Part shown: positions 1-7,466 of the stretch, piece by piece
Position numbering within the stretch: position 1 is the stretch's first letter
Layout of the letters: the number at the start of each line of letters is the position of its first letter
DNA from: Actinomyces sp. HPA0247
GTDB lineage: Bacteria > Actinomycetota > Actinomycetes > Actinomycetales > Actinomycetaceae
NCBI GenBank assembly: GCA_000411415.1
Contig: KE150450.1
Location: forward strand, 689,787 to 753,786
Length of the DNA stretch: 64,000 nucleotides
Direction of reading: 5' to 3'
Made by a program: the position numbers and the translations under genes
The notes under the pieces: model-generated
Databases searched by the model: none
Seen by the model: the letters and a program-made list of their open reading frames with translations, nothing else
What the model was told of the DNA's origin: nothing

Positions 1-133
1 CCGGGTTCGAGCACACCCGCGCCCCGGCGAGTTCCACCGCGTCACGGGCGCACTCCAGGTCGGGCGGGGCGAGGCCGACGAGGGCGACAGGACCCCGATT
101 CGCGGCATCGTGCGTCTCATCATGCATGTCCAT
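1..133 (-). CDS. Partial N-terminus of an Ssd/CpaE-like septum-site protein
   Basis: A frame open to the window edge starts at ATG 133 (alternative ATG 127) and reads MDMHDETHDAANRGPVALVG followed by a hydrophobic strand/helix pattern. Only 44 residues are visible, with no P-loop yet. The call rests on context: in mycobacteria the HAD-IB gene Rv3661 is divergent from ssd (Rv3660c, a MinD/CpaE-like ATPase next to tad pilus genes), and the next gene here is the HAD-IB gene, also divergent. The function is inferred from gene order only. Confidence 0.45.
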   Translation of the reverse strand, partial: MDMHDETHDAANRGPVALVGLAPPDLECARDAVELAGARVCSNP

Positions 134-185
134 GCAGCTACGCTGCGCCCACCAGAACCCTCCCGTCCACCCGCGCGCGTGCCCC

Positions 186-254
186 TGTGGACAACGCAGA
201 CCCAAAATGCCACCCTGTGCATAGAAGGGGCCCGACGGAGGACCCTGTGGATTG
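186..254. promoter_or_regulatory. DnaA-box-like nonamers in a divergent intergenic region
   Basis: TGTGGACAA at 186-194 is an exact reverse complement of the actinobacterial DnaA box TTGTCCACA. TGTGCATAG (216-224) and TGTGGATTG (246-254) are degenerate matches. They lie between the divergent ssd-like and HAD-IB genes. DnaA binding is inferred. Confidence 0.35.
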
Positions 255-275
255 AGCCAACGCTGGAGTAGACGC

Positions 276-1046
276 ATGGTACGCGCGGCCTTTTTCGACC
301 TGGATAAGACGATTCTCGACACGTCCTCGAACGTGGCGCTTTCGGGACCGTTCATCGAGGCCGGGCTCATGAACCGCCGCACCGCGATCACCTCCGTCCT
401 CGTGCAGCTGCCCTACCTGCTCACGGGAGCTGACGAGTCGCGCATGGAGCAGATGGCGCAGGCGCTGGGGCGGATGGGACGCGGCTGGAACGCCGCATTC
501 CTCGAGGCCACGGTCGAGGACGCGCTCGAACGCACGATCCAGCCCGTCTGCTACGCACAGGCGCTCGCGCGCATCGAGCAGCACAAGCGCGCGGGCGACG
601 TCGTCGTCATCGCGTCGGCCTCGGTCGAGCAGGTGGTGCGCCCGATCGCCCACATGCTGGGGGCGGATGAGGTCCTCGCTTCGCGGGCGGCCGTCGACGA
701 GGACGGGTGTTTCACGGGCGAGATCACGCACTTTAACCAGGCGCAGGGCAAGGCGGACGCCTGCGAGGCCTTGGCTCGCGCGCGCGGCTGGGACCTGTCG
801 GAGTGCTCGGCGTATTCGGATTCGGTGTCGGACGCGCCGCTCCTGCGCCTCGTCGGCCATCCCTACGCGGTTAACCCGGACCGCGGCCTGCGCGAGATGG
901 CGCAGCGCGAGGGTTGGCCCACGCTCACCTTCACGTCCACGGTGCGCGTGTTGCCGCGCGAGGTCCCAACCCCCGCGAAGGTCGCGGTTCCCTTCATCGC
1001 TGGCGTCGCCGTGGGTGCGGCGGCCTGCGCGCTCCTGCGCCGCTAG
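276..1046 (+). CDS. HAD-IB family phosphatase (SerB-like, Rv3661 type)
   Basis: A 256-residue haloacid-dehalogenase phosphatase. Motif I is FFDLDKTIL (Asp8 nucleophile, Asp10 acid/base), motif II the Ser in VIASAS, motif III the Lys of GKADAC, and motif IV SDSVSDAPLL, which binds Mg2+. The last ~20 residues form a hydrophobic helix ending LLRR, so the protein is probably tethered to the membrane by its C-terminus. ATG 276 is preferred over an in-frame TTG at 252 because a GGAG lies just upstream and motif I follows at once. Some homologues are annotated as phosphoserine or lysophospholipid phosphatases; the substrate cannot be read from sequence. It diverges from the ssd-like gene. Confidence 0.85.
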   Translation: MVRAAFFDLDKTILDTSSNVALSGPFIEAGLMNRRTAITSVLVQLPYLLTGADESRMEQMAQALGRMGRGWNAAFLEATVEDALERTIQPVCYAQALARIEQHKRAGDVVVIASASVEQVVRPIAHMLGADEVLASRAAVDEDGCFTGEITHFNQAQGKADACEALARARGWDLSECSAYSDSVSDAPLLRLVGHPYAVNPDRGLREMAQREGWPTLTFTSTVRVLPREVPTPAKVAVPFIAGVAVGAAACALLRR

Positions 1047-1102
1047 GAGGCTGCGCCGCTGACACGAGCGCAGATCGGACGGATCGGACGAATCGCGCAG
1101 AT

Positions 1103-1939
1103 TTAGGAGAGTCTGCCCGCCTGCACGTGGCGTGCGACGTCGCGCCCCACCTGGGCCCCGTAGACGATCCCCGCGCAGTAGTGGGTGATCCACCTGGCCA
1201 GGCCGGCCTCGTCGGCGCTCACCCACCCGGCGAGCTCCCGCCCCGCGCGCGCGGGATCCAGCGCGTCGTAGGCGCTCGGCACGCACACGCCGGTCGGGTC
1301 GACACCGCGCGTGACGAGGATCCACCGCGCCAGGCCGCTTCCCACGACAGACGAGGCCGGGGCGAAGACGCGCCGGAACCGGAAGTGGGCGGTGAGCGCG
1401 GCCGCGACGGCGAGGGCGGGGGCATCGCTGCACGCGTACGCGAGGGCGGGGGCCAGCAGGGCGGGGTCCGTGGGCAGGGCGACGGCGTTCGCCTGAGCGA
1501 GGCCGGAGGCCACGAGACCGGAGCAGGCATCCCGATGCAGCCCGGCGATCAGCGCTGGCAGGGGTGTCGGGGCGACGCGCGCACCGCCTTGGGAACGCGT
1601 GTTCAGGGCGGGGAAACGCGAGGCGAGGTTCCACTGCGAGCGCCAAATCCCCAGAGCGAGGGCAGCCCCCGGATCGGATGCAGGCCCACCCTCGTCTCCC
1701 ATGGACGCGGCGCGCACGTCGTCGACGCTCGTGCGGGCACCCTCGATGATGGACAGGGCGGTGGCCTCGCGGACGGCGGCCTCGGCGCGGGCCTCCTCCC
1801 AGCCTCGGCGCAGTCCCTCGCTGAAGCGCAGGTCGGCGAGCGCGGCGTGCGCCTCGTTCATGGCGGAGGCGACGTCGGGACGGGCGGCGGCCGCTCGCAG
1901 CACGGCGGGCGCGGGGTCGACGAGGGCTTCGATACTCAC
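1103..1939 (-). CDS. Conserved actinobacterial protein, Rv3662c-like
   Basis: A 278-residue Ala/Arg-rich soluble protein without a signal peptide or membrane segment. The N-terminal half is helical and includes a stretch AVREATALSIIEGARTSVDD that resembles the helical part of Fic-type N-terminal regions. The C-terminal half (from about residue 130) is a second helical domain ending in GRDVARHVQAGRLS. No catalytic motif is seen. The position next to an HAD-IB gene matches mycobacterial Rv3662c, and the assignment rests on that synteny plus general composition. It converges on the HAD-IB gene and is divergent from the membrane protein at 1957, only 17 bases away. Confidence 0.65.
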   Translation of the reverse strand: MSIEALVDPAPAVLRAAAARPDVASAMNEAHAALADLRFSEGLRRGWEEARAEAAVREATALSIIEGARTSVDDVRAASMGDEGGPASDPGAALALGIWRSQWNLASRFPALNTRSQGGARVAPTPLPALIAGLHRDACSGLVASGLAQANAVALPTDPALLAPALAYACSDAPALAVAAALTAHFRFRRVFAPASSVVGSGLARWILVTRGVDPTGVCVPSAYDALDPARAGRELAGWVSADEAGLARWITHYCAGIVYGAQVGRDVARHVQAGRLS

Positions 1940-1956
1940 CCCTCTACACTAGGGGC

Positions 1957-2886
1957 ATGACGCTTTTGCAGCATCGAAACTTCTCCGCGCGCCTGCGCTC
2001 GGGGTTGTTCGCATTCATTTTCGCGCCGGTTGCCCTGGTGTTCCTGGGTTCGTCGATGGTCGACGTGCAGGCGCTGGCCGCCGTCGGCCAGCCGCTGGCC
2101 TCGGTGGAGGGCCTCATCGGCATGGCGCTCGCGTCGCTGCTGCTCGCTCTCATCGCGCTCAACTGCGAGGAGTCGAGCGCGGGCATGGTCGTCACTTTCG
2201 TGTGGTCGCTCGCCGTGGGGGTCGCGCAGTTCCTGGGTGTGGCACGCCTGCCGCTGCTCATGAAGTCCTCGGTGGGCCGCGAAGACATGCTCGCCGGCGT
2301 CCTGTGGTGCATGTACCCGGTGTGCCTGTCCCTCATACTCGGCGCGTGTGCGCTAACGATCAAGTCGGTGCGGGTGCGCGCGGGCAAGGACACGCGCATG
2401 CCTCTCGCGCGCGTGCACCGTCACGCGTTCGGCACGACGGTCGCGCTCCCGGCCGCGATCGCCGCGGGTGTGCTGATGGTGGGGGCGGCGCCCTCGGATT
2501 CGACGAACGTCGCGGCGATGGGCCTGGAGGGAATCCTCGAGGGCCACACCCTCGCTCCGCTGTTCGCCCTCGGTGCGGGCCTGGCGTTCGCCCTCTTGGT
2601 GGTGAGCGCCCGCTGGTCGATCACGGGCACGCAGATCGCGACGTGGGCGATTCTCGTGCTGCCGAGTTACGTCGTGTTGCCGGTGTGGGCGTCGCTGACG
2701 GGCAACGTGATCGTTCCCGGTTCCTCGGTCCTCACGAAGTTCTCCCTCGCCGCCCCTCCCCTGGCGGCCCTGGGAATGGCGACGGGCTGCGCGTCGATGG
2801 GGGTTCTGTGGGCGCGGATACGCGCCTTGAAGAAGCTCGATGCGTCGCAGGCCGCATCGACGAATGAGGGGCCTGCCGAGGGCTAA
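1957..2886 (+). CDS. Polytopic membrane protein of unknown function
   Basis: 309 residues with seven or eight hydrophobic segments, beginning at about residues 18-38 (FAFIFAPVALVFLGSSM) and ending near 285. The tail is hydrophilic and acidic (ASTNEGPAEG). No transporter or enzyme motif is recognisable. The gene ends 54 bases before the next one and may share its transcript. It is of actinobacterial type and otherwise unrecognised. Confidence 0.75.
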   Translation: MTLLQHRNFSARLRSGLFAFIFAPVALVFLGSSMVDVQALAAVGQPLASVEGLIGMALASLLLALIALNCEESSAGMVVTFVWSLAVGVAQFLGVARLPLLMKSSVGREDMLAGVLWCMYPVCLSLILGACALTIKSVRVRAGKDTRMPLARVHRHAFGTTVALPAAIAAGVLMVGAAPSDSTNVAAMGLEGILEGHTLAPLFALGAGLAFALLVVSARWSITGTQIATWAILVLPSYVVLPVWASLTGNVIVPGSSVLTKFSLAAPPLAALGMATGCASMGVLWARIRALKKLDASQAASTNEGPAEG

Positions 2887-2940
2887 TGCGCGCAAGCGGT
2901 CTGACGGACCGTAATATGTGGGCAGATATAAGGAGGAAGC

Positions 2941-4827
2941 ATGTCCGAGAACGAGTTTGACGTCCAGCGCGACCGCGCCGAGGAGGACCGCGAAAACGTG
3001 GTGCTCACCGGCGAGGAGATCGAGCTGCCGGGCGAAGATTCCGACGCGTCGGCGATCATCGGCGAGTCCAGTGAGCCCATCCACACGGGCGAGATCGAGT
3101 CGGTCGCAATCGGCGGCCTGACGGGACGCGTTCCGGCTGCTGCCCCGCTCAAGCCCACGATCGAGGACAAGATTTCCACGGGCGAGCTGCCCGTCGTCGC
3201 CGCCCCCGAGGGCGACCTCCCGGTCGTGTCCACCACGGACGAGGCCGAGGCTGCTTCCGAGGAGACGCCTCAGGTGGCGGATGGCGGGCTAGGCGACGCC
3301 GACGCACCTGCGGAGACGGCGAACGATTCGGAGGGCACGCACAGTAGCGACACCGCGGATGAGGCTTCCTCCGAGGAAAACGCGCAGGATGCTCCCGCGC
3401 AGACCTCCGAGAACGCCGCCGATCAGCAGGACGTGTCGGCCGACGAGGAGCCCGCTGCCAGCGCCGCCGACGAGGAGTCTGAGACCGGCCAGGCCGACGC
3501 GGAATCCGCACATTCGACGGATGAGGGCGCCAAGGCCTCGGGCCAGGACGACGCGACGTCAGCGGACGCCACGCCCGAGGCCGAGGACTCGTCCGACGAG
3601 ACCGACACCCCCGAGGAACCGGAGCCCACGCGCACGCCCGTCATGACGCCCGCGCAGGCTGCCGCAGCGCTAGGCCTGAACCTGGATGAGGCAGTCACGA
3701 AGGGCGAGAAGCCCGCTGACGCGGAGGAGCCCGCTGAGGCCACGGAGCCTACTGATGCCGCCGATTCCGCTGTCGATTCCACCGAGGAATCGAAGGACGC
3801 AGACGAGGCCAAGGACGCGGACGAGGCCGGGGAAACCACCTCGGCCGTCGGTGGTGCAGCCGCCGAGCACCCGCTCACCTCGCGCCGATCGATGATCTTC
3901 GGTGACGACGAGGCGACGACCCCGTCGATCCCGGCACTCGCGCCCACCAGCCAGGCCGCCCCGGCCTCGTCGGAGGAGACCGACGCCGCCTCCGCCGAGG
4001 TCGACCAGCCCGCCGCGGATCCCACCCCCTTCACCGAGCCGACAGCCCAGCTGCCCACCCAGCACGCCCAGGCCTCGTACTCCTTCGAGGACCAGGACGC
4101 CGCCGAGGAGGCGCGCCCGCGCCGCCGTTCCCTGCTGGGTGAGGGCAACGAGGACGCCGAGGCCGCGACCCTGGCCGCGATCGCATCGACCGCCGCACGC
4201 GGCGACAAGTCCGACTCCGGCCGACTGGACGACGAGCTCTTCTCCGCCGCCCCGCAGGTCACGGAGATGCCCTCGCGCACGGGCGCGCACTGGCTCTCGC
4301 TCCTGCTGTTCCTCATCCTCACGCCGGTCGGCTGGTACCTGGCCGCTGACGCGGGGGCGCGCATGACGCTGGCTGACGCCGCGCCGATGTACACGGGCGT
4401 CGCCTCGATGCTCGCGCTCGGCGAGCTGCTGGGTTCGATCCTCATCGCCGCGATCCTGTTCATGGTGGCGCGCCGCTCCTCGCTGGGCGCCTGGCTGACG
4501 GGCCTGGGGACGCTGATCGTTGGCCTGCCGTGGGTCATGGCTCCCGGCATCACGGCCACGTCGGCGCTGGCCGCGCTGACCGCGCTGACCAACACGGGCT
4601 CCCTGGGGGCAAACCTGTCGCACCACCTGCAGGCTTCCGGCTACTCGGGCCGTTTCGTCCTGCTGGGCGTGGCGCTCCTTGGCCTGGCGTACGTGTCGCA
4701 CGCGGCGCGCCGCACAGGCCGCGACGAGGAGGCTCTGCGCACCTCGATCGAGGCCACGAACCCGGCGGGCGCCTTCTACTCCAAGCGCGCACGCAAGAAG
4801 GCAGCGAAGGACGCGGCCCGCAAGTGA
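2941..4827 (+). CDS. Acidic, low-complexity protein with C-terminal membrane domain
   Basis: 628 residues. Residues ~1-440 are disordered, very rich in Asp, Glu, Ala, Ser and Thr, with repeated EAD, DEA and AEEPAEA blocks. Residues ~445-610 hold four hydrophobic helices (the first is HWLSLLLFLILTPVGWYLAA), followed by a basic tail rich in Lys/Arg/Ala. AAGGAGG lies 5-6 bases before the ATG. The stop overlaps the GTG of the next gene. In mycobacteria a small membrane protein (Rv3669) precedes ephE, and the membrane part here may be its counterpart with a long acidic extension; this is inferred from position. Confidence 0.75.
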   Translation: MSENEFDVQRDRAEEDRENVVLTGEEIELPGEDSDASAIIGESSEPIHTGEIESVAIGGLTGRVPAAAPLKPTIEDKISTGELPVVAAPEGDLPVVSTTDEAEAASEETPQVADGGLGDADAPAETANDSEGTHSSDTADEASSEENAQDAPAQTSENAADQQDVSADEEPAASAADEESETGQADAESAHSTDEGAKASGQDDATSADATPEAEDSSDETDTPEEPEPTRTPVMTPAQAAAALGLNLDEAVTKGEKPADAEEPAEATEPTDAADSAVDSTEESKDADEAKDADEAGETTSAVGGAAAEHPLTSRRSMIFGDDEATTPSIPALAPTSQAAPASSEETDAASAEVDQPAADPTPFTEPTAQLPTQHAQASYSFEDQDAAEEARPRRRSLLGEGNEDAEAATLAAIASTAARGDKSDSGRLDDELFSAAPQVTEMPSRTGAHWLSLLLFLILTPVGWYLAADAGARMTLADAAPMYTGVASMLALGELLGSILIAAILFMVARRSSLGAWLTGLGTLIVGLPWVMAPGITATSALAALTALTNTGSLGANLSHHLQASGYSGRFVLLGVALLGLAYVSHAARRTGRDEEALRTSIEATNPAGAFYSKRARKKAAKDAARK

Positions 4828-5729
4828 AGACTTTGATTCCCGCCAGCGCGATCGAGCTCGAGGGTCCCTGGACCCACCGGCACGTGAGCGCTGGCGGCGC
4901 CGCATTCCACGTTGCCGACATGGGCGAGGGCATGGACCATGCGCTCGTTCTTCTCCACGGTTTCCCCGAGCACTGGTGGGCATGGCGCGACGTTCTGCCC
5001 GCGCTCGCCGAGTCGACGTCGCGCGTGTTCGCCCTCGATTTACGAGGCTTTGGCACCTCCGACCTGACGCGCGGGGACTACGACCTCACCCAGATGGCGA
5101 ACGACGTCATCGCCGTCGTACGCGCCCTCGGTATTACCTCCTTCTCGGTGGCTGGTATGGGTATCGGGGGCACGATCGCGTGGATGATCGGCGCTCTCGC
5201 GCCCCTTGAGCTGCGGTCGGTGGCCGTCCTGTCGGCCCCTCATCCGCTCGGCGTTCAGCCCGTCATCGGCAGGGCGCCGTGGGCAGGTGGACGCGTGCTG
5301 CAGGGACGCCTCGCGCTGCCCACGGGACGCGAACGTGCGCTGCGGTCCGGGTCACTCGTGACGACCGTCTATCGCGCGTGGGCCTCGCCGGGGAACGTGG
5401 ATGGCCTCGTCTCCCAGTCAGGAACGTACCGGGCCGCGTTGCGTCGCCCCTTCGCTGCGCACACCGCGCTGCGTGGCCTCGGCGCTGCCCGCAAACTCTC
5501 GCGCGAGGAACGACGCATCCTCGCCGAGCCGCTGCGCGTACCCGTTCTCTCGCTGGTCGGGCGCGACGATGGCGCCTGGTCCACGCTGGATCACGCAGCG
5601 GACGCCCAGTTCGTGGATGCGCCGCTCACGCAGATCGTTATTCGCGAGGCCGGCCACTTCCTCCCCGAAGAGGCCCCCCAAGCGGTGGCTGACGCTCTGT
5701 CAGAACACGCTTTAGCACACGCCAAATAG
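4824..5729 (+). CDS. Alpha/beta hydrolase fold protein (EphE-like) lacking the nucleophile
   Basis: 301 residues from GTG 4824, which overlaps the stop of the preceding gene (GTGA), so translation is probably coupled. The fold is clear: oxyanion motif LLHGFPEHWWAW (~residue 35), charge-relay GRDDGAW (~245) and catalytic-type His in EAGHFLPEEAP (~280). At the nucleophile elbow, where relatives read G-H-D-W-G-G or G-x-S-x-G, this protein reads G-M-G-I-G-G: glycine replaces Asp/Ser. Positionally it equals mycobacterial EphE (Rv3670). It is probably non-hydrolytic, or uses an unrecognised residue. Confidence 0.8.
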   Translation: MKTLIPASAIELEGPWTHRHVSAGGAAFHVADMGEGMDHALVLLHGFPEHWWAWRDVLPALAESTSRVFALDLRGFGTSDLTRGDYDLTQMANDVIAVVRALGITSFSVAGMGIGGTIAWMIGALAPLELRSVAVLSAPHPLGVQPVIGRAPWAGGRVLQGRLALPTGRERALRSGSLVTTVYRAWASPGNVDGLVSQSGTYRAALRRPFAAHTALRGLGAARKLSREERRILAEPLRVPVLSLVGRDDGAWSTLDHAADAQFVDAPLTQIVIREAGHFLPEEAPQAVADALSEHALAHAK

Positions 5730-5766
5730 CGCATTTTTCATTAGACAGCTCACACAAATCGCAAAA

Positions 5767-5807
5767 TGAAACGCGTTTCACCTGATAGATAGGGCATAAT
5801 GGTGTGA
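5767..5807 (+). promoter_or_regulatory. Candidate crp promoter/operator region
   Basis: A perfect 14-base palindrome TGAAACGCGTTTCA (5767-5780) is followed by a -10-like CATAAT (5795-5800) and a Crp-type half site TGTGA (5803-5807). No good -35 is visible. The palindrome resembles LacI-family operators. Autoregulation through TGTGA is inferred. Confidence 0.35.
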
Positions 5808-5909
5808 TGCGCGGTACCTCCTCGTGAGCGGTATTACGTATGGGAACCACTGCGCAGTCCAAATCGGAACGCCCGAGCAATCGGGCACGAGCGGAAGGAG
5901 CTCCGCACA

Positions 5910-6593
5910 ATGATCGGTGACGGAAACTTCATCAGCCAGGTGCCGCTGTTCGGTGGCCTTGATGATGCACAGCAGGTGTCCCTCCAGCAGAAGATGGGTC
6001 ATACCACCCTGCGTCGCGGAGAGACTCTCTTCGACGAAGGCGATCTCGGCGATCGCCTCTACATCGTGACCGAGGGCAAGGTGAAGCTCGGCCACACCTC
6101 CAGCGACGGCCGCGAGTCCCTGCTCGCAGTCCTGGGCCCCGGAGAGATCATCGGTGAGCTCACGCTCTTCGATCCGGGCCCGCGTTCGACCACCGCGACT
6201 GCCGTTTCCCCGGCGTCGCTTCTCTACCTCGAGCACGAGGACCTCATGCACGTGCTCGACACCAACCCCACCCTGGCCAAGCACATGCTGCGCGCCCTCG
6301 CACAGCGCCTGCGCCGCACCAACGAGTCCCTCTCGGATCTCGTGTTCTCCGACGTTCCCGGCCGTGTCGCCAAGGCCCTCCTGGACCTTGCAGACCGCTT
6401 CGGCACCGCGACCGATAAGGGCGTCCACGTCCCCCACGACCTCACGCAGGAAGAGCTCGCCCAGCTGGTCGGCGCCTCCCGTGAGACCGTCAACAAGTCT
6501 CTGGCCGACTTCGTGTCGCGCGGCTGGATCCGTCTGGAAGGTCGTGCCGTGACCCTCCTCGACGTTGATCGCCTGGCGCGTCGCGCTCGCTGA
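5910..6593 (+). CDS. crp: Crp/Fnr-family cAMP-responsive regulator (GlxR/Crp type)
   Basis: 227 residues, the usual length for actinobacterial Crp/GlxR. The N-terminal cyclic-nucleotide-binding domain (~15-130) contains the phosphate-binding cassette GEIIGELTLFDPGPRSTTA, including Glu, Arg and Ser/Thr ligands for cAMP. A long dimerisation helix follows (~115-145). The C-terminal winged helix has the recognition segment TQEELAQLVGASRETVNKSL. GGAAGGAG precedes the ATG. Family members control carbon metabolism, respiration and cell-wall genes. The place next to the EphE-like gene and before whiB and ponA matches Rv3676 in mycobacteria. Confidence 0.92.
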   Translation: MIGDGNFISQVPLFGGLDDAQQVSLQQKMGHTTLRRGETLFDEGDLGDRLYIVTEGKVKLGHTSSDGRESLLAVLGPGEIIGELTLFDPGPRSTTATAVSPASLLYLEHEDLMHVLDTNPTLAKHMLRALAQRLRRTNESLSDLVFSDVPGRVAKALLDLADRFGTATDKGVHVPHDLTQEELAQLVGASRETVNKSLADFVSRGWIRLEGRAVTLLDVDRLARRAR

Positions 6594-6605
6594 CCTCAGC
6601 TCTCG

Positions 6606-6640
6606 GGTTGGGCCCGGCACCAGTGGTGCCGGGCCCAACC
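6606..6640 (+). terminator. Rho-independent terminator of crp
   Basis: Two perfect 17-base arms around a single central base (GGTTGGGCCCGGCACCA and its complement), 12 bases after the crp stop, followed by TATTTGTTAT. Confidence 0.85.
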
Positions 6641-6678
6641 TATTTGTTATCTCCCAACCTTGTTGTCTCCCAACGCAA

Positions 6679-6729
6679 ACGAGGCCGCGGCCCGCGTGCG
6701 CTCAACGCACACGCCAGCCACGGCCTCGT
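6679..6729. terminator. Second, bidirectional hairpin built on the GACGAGGCC nonamer
   Basis: ACGAGGCCG at 6679 pairs with CGGCCTCGT ending at 6729 around GC-rich partly pairing sequence. It lies between crp and the convergent DUF4177 gene and would serve the latter. Confidence 0.5.
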
Positions 6730-6762
6730 CGTATTCGATTGATTGCGCGCGGATAGTGCGCG

Positions 6763-6942
6763 TCAGTTCTGGACGGCGGGAGCTTCCTCAATCGGACGCT
6801 TGAGGTAGGCCACCAGGTTCTCGGAGCCCGTGGGGCCGGGGATCACCTGGACGAGTTCCCACCCGTCGGCGCCCCACTGGTCGAGGATTGCTTTCGTCGC
6901 GTGCGTGAGCAGCGGAATCGTGGAGTATTCCCATTTAGTCAT
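6763..6942 (-). CDS. Small DUF4177-type protein
   Basis: A 59-residue protein starting MTKWEYSTIPLL, with the typical pattern W-E-Y ... L-x-x-W-G-A-D-G-W-E-L-V-Q-V and an Ala/Lys/Pro tail. Such small proteins are common in actinobacteria and have no known biochemical role. Its ATG overlaps the TGA of the WhiB gene (ATGA), so the two are translationally coupled, and a functional link to the redox regulator is plausible. Mycobacteria carry a comparable short gene in the crp-whiB4 interval. Confidence 0.8.
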   Translation of the reverse strand: MTKWEYSTIPLLTHATKAILDQWGADGWELVQVIPGPTGSENLVAYLKRPIEEAPAVQN

Positions 6943-7298
6943 GCTTCCATCCTACCTGCCATCTGCGGGCGAACAAAGGACAGAACCTTAGGGACGTGAG
7001 GACTGCGCAGCTCGCGCGCGAGGGACTCGTCGGAGGTGCGCAGCCACTCCAACCAGTTTTCCGCGTGCGGATAGTGGCGCAAAATCGCGCGGCGCTCCCG
7101 CTCTGTCAGCCCGCCCCACACGCCGTAGTTGGCTTCGGACTCAAGCGCGTCGGCGAGGCATTCGAGGCGAACCTCGCACTCATAGCAGCGCATACGAACC
7201 TGACGCTGAGACGCACCCTGCACGAACAGCACGTCCGGTTCGATGGACGCGCAGAGTGCGCGAGCGACCCAGCTCTGGTCGTCGCCTTGCGTTGACAT
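6939..7298 (-). CDS. WhiB-family iron-sulfur transcription factor (WhiB4/WblA type)
   Basis: 119 residues. The four cluster-binding cysteines are Cys16, Cys38, Cys41 and Cys47 (C-x21-C-x2-C-x5-C), followed by the invariant turn GVWGGLTERERR and a basic C-terminal tail. WhiB proteins bind a [4Fe-4S] cluster, usually contact the principal sigma factor, and respond to O2 or NO. ATG 7298 is preferred over upstream starts because GTGGAG lies just before it and the protein then has family length. Its position between crp and the class A PBP gene equals whiB4 in mycobacteria and wblA in Streptomyces. Confidence 0.9.
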   Translation of the reverse strand: MSTQGDDQSWVARALCASIEPDVLFVQGASQRQVRMRCYECEVRLECLADALESEANYGVWGGLTERERRAILRHYPHAENWLEWLRTSDESLARELRSPHVPKVLSFVRPQMAGRMEA

Positions 7299-7466
7299 CG
7301 TGGAACTCCACTTCACTGTATTTTGAGCCCTTCCTGTGACCATACACACATACGATTGTGGGTGCAAACGCTGCGACCACGATCAAGGCCGTCAGGCGTG
7401 ACTCATCAGGCAATTCTCACGCGTCGCCAAACGCCAGATGAGCACGCCGCCACGTAAGCTAGGAAT

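Noticed and set aside
138-1646. A 502-codon open frame on the minus strand, Arg/Pro-rich
   Set aside because: It overlaps the HAD-IB and Rv3662c-like genes, has the composition of a GC-driven antisense frame and no recognisable domain.
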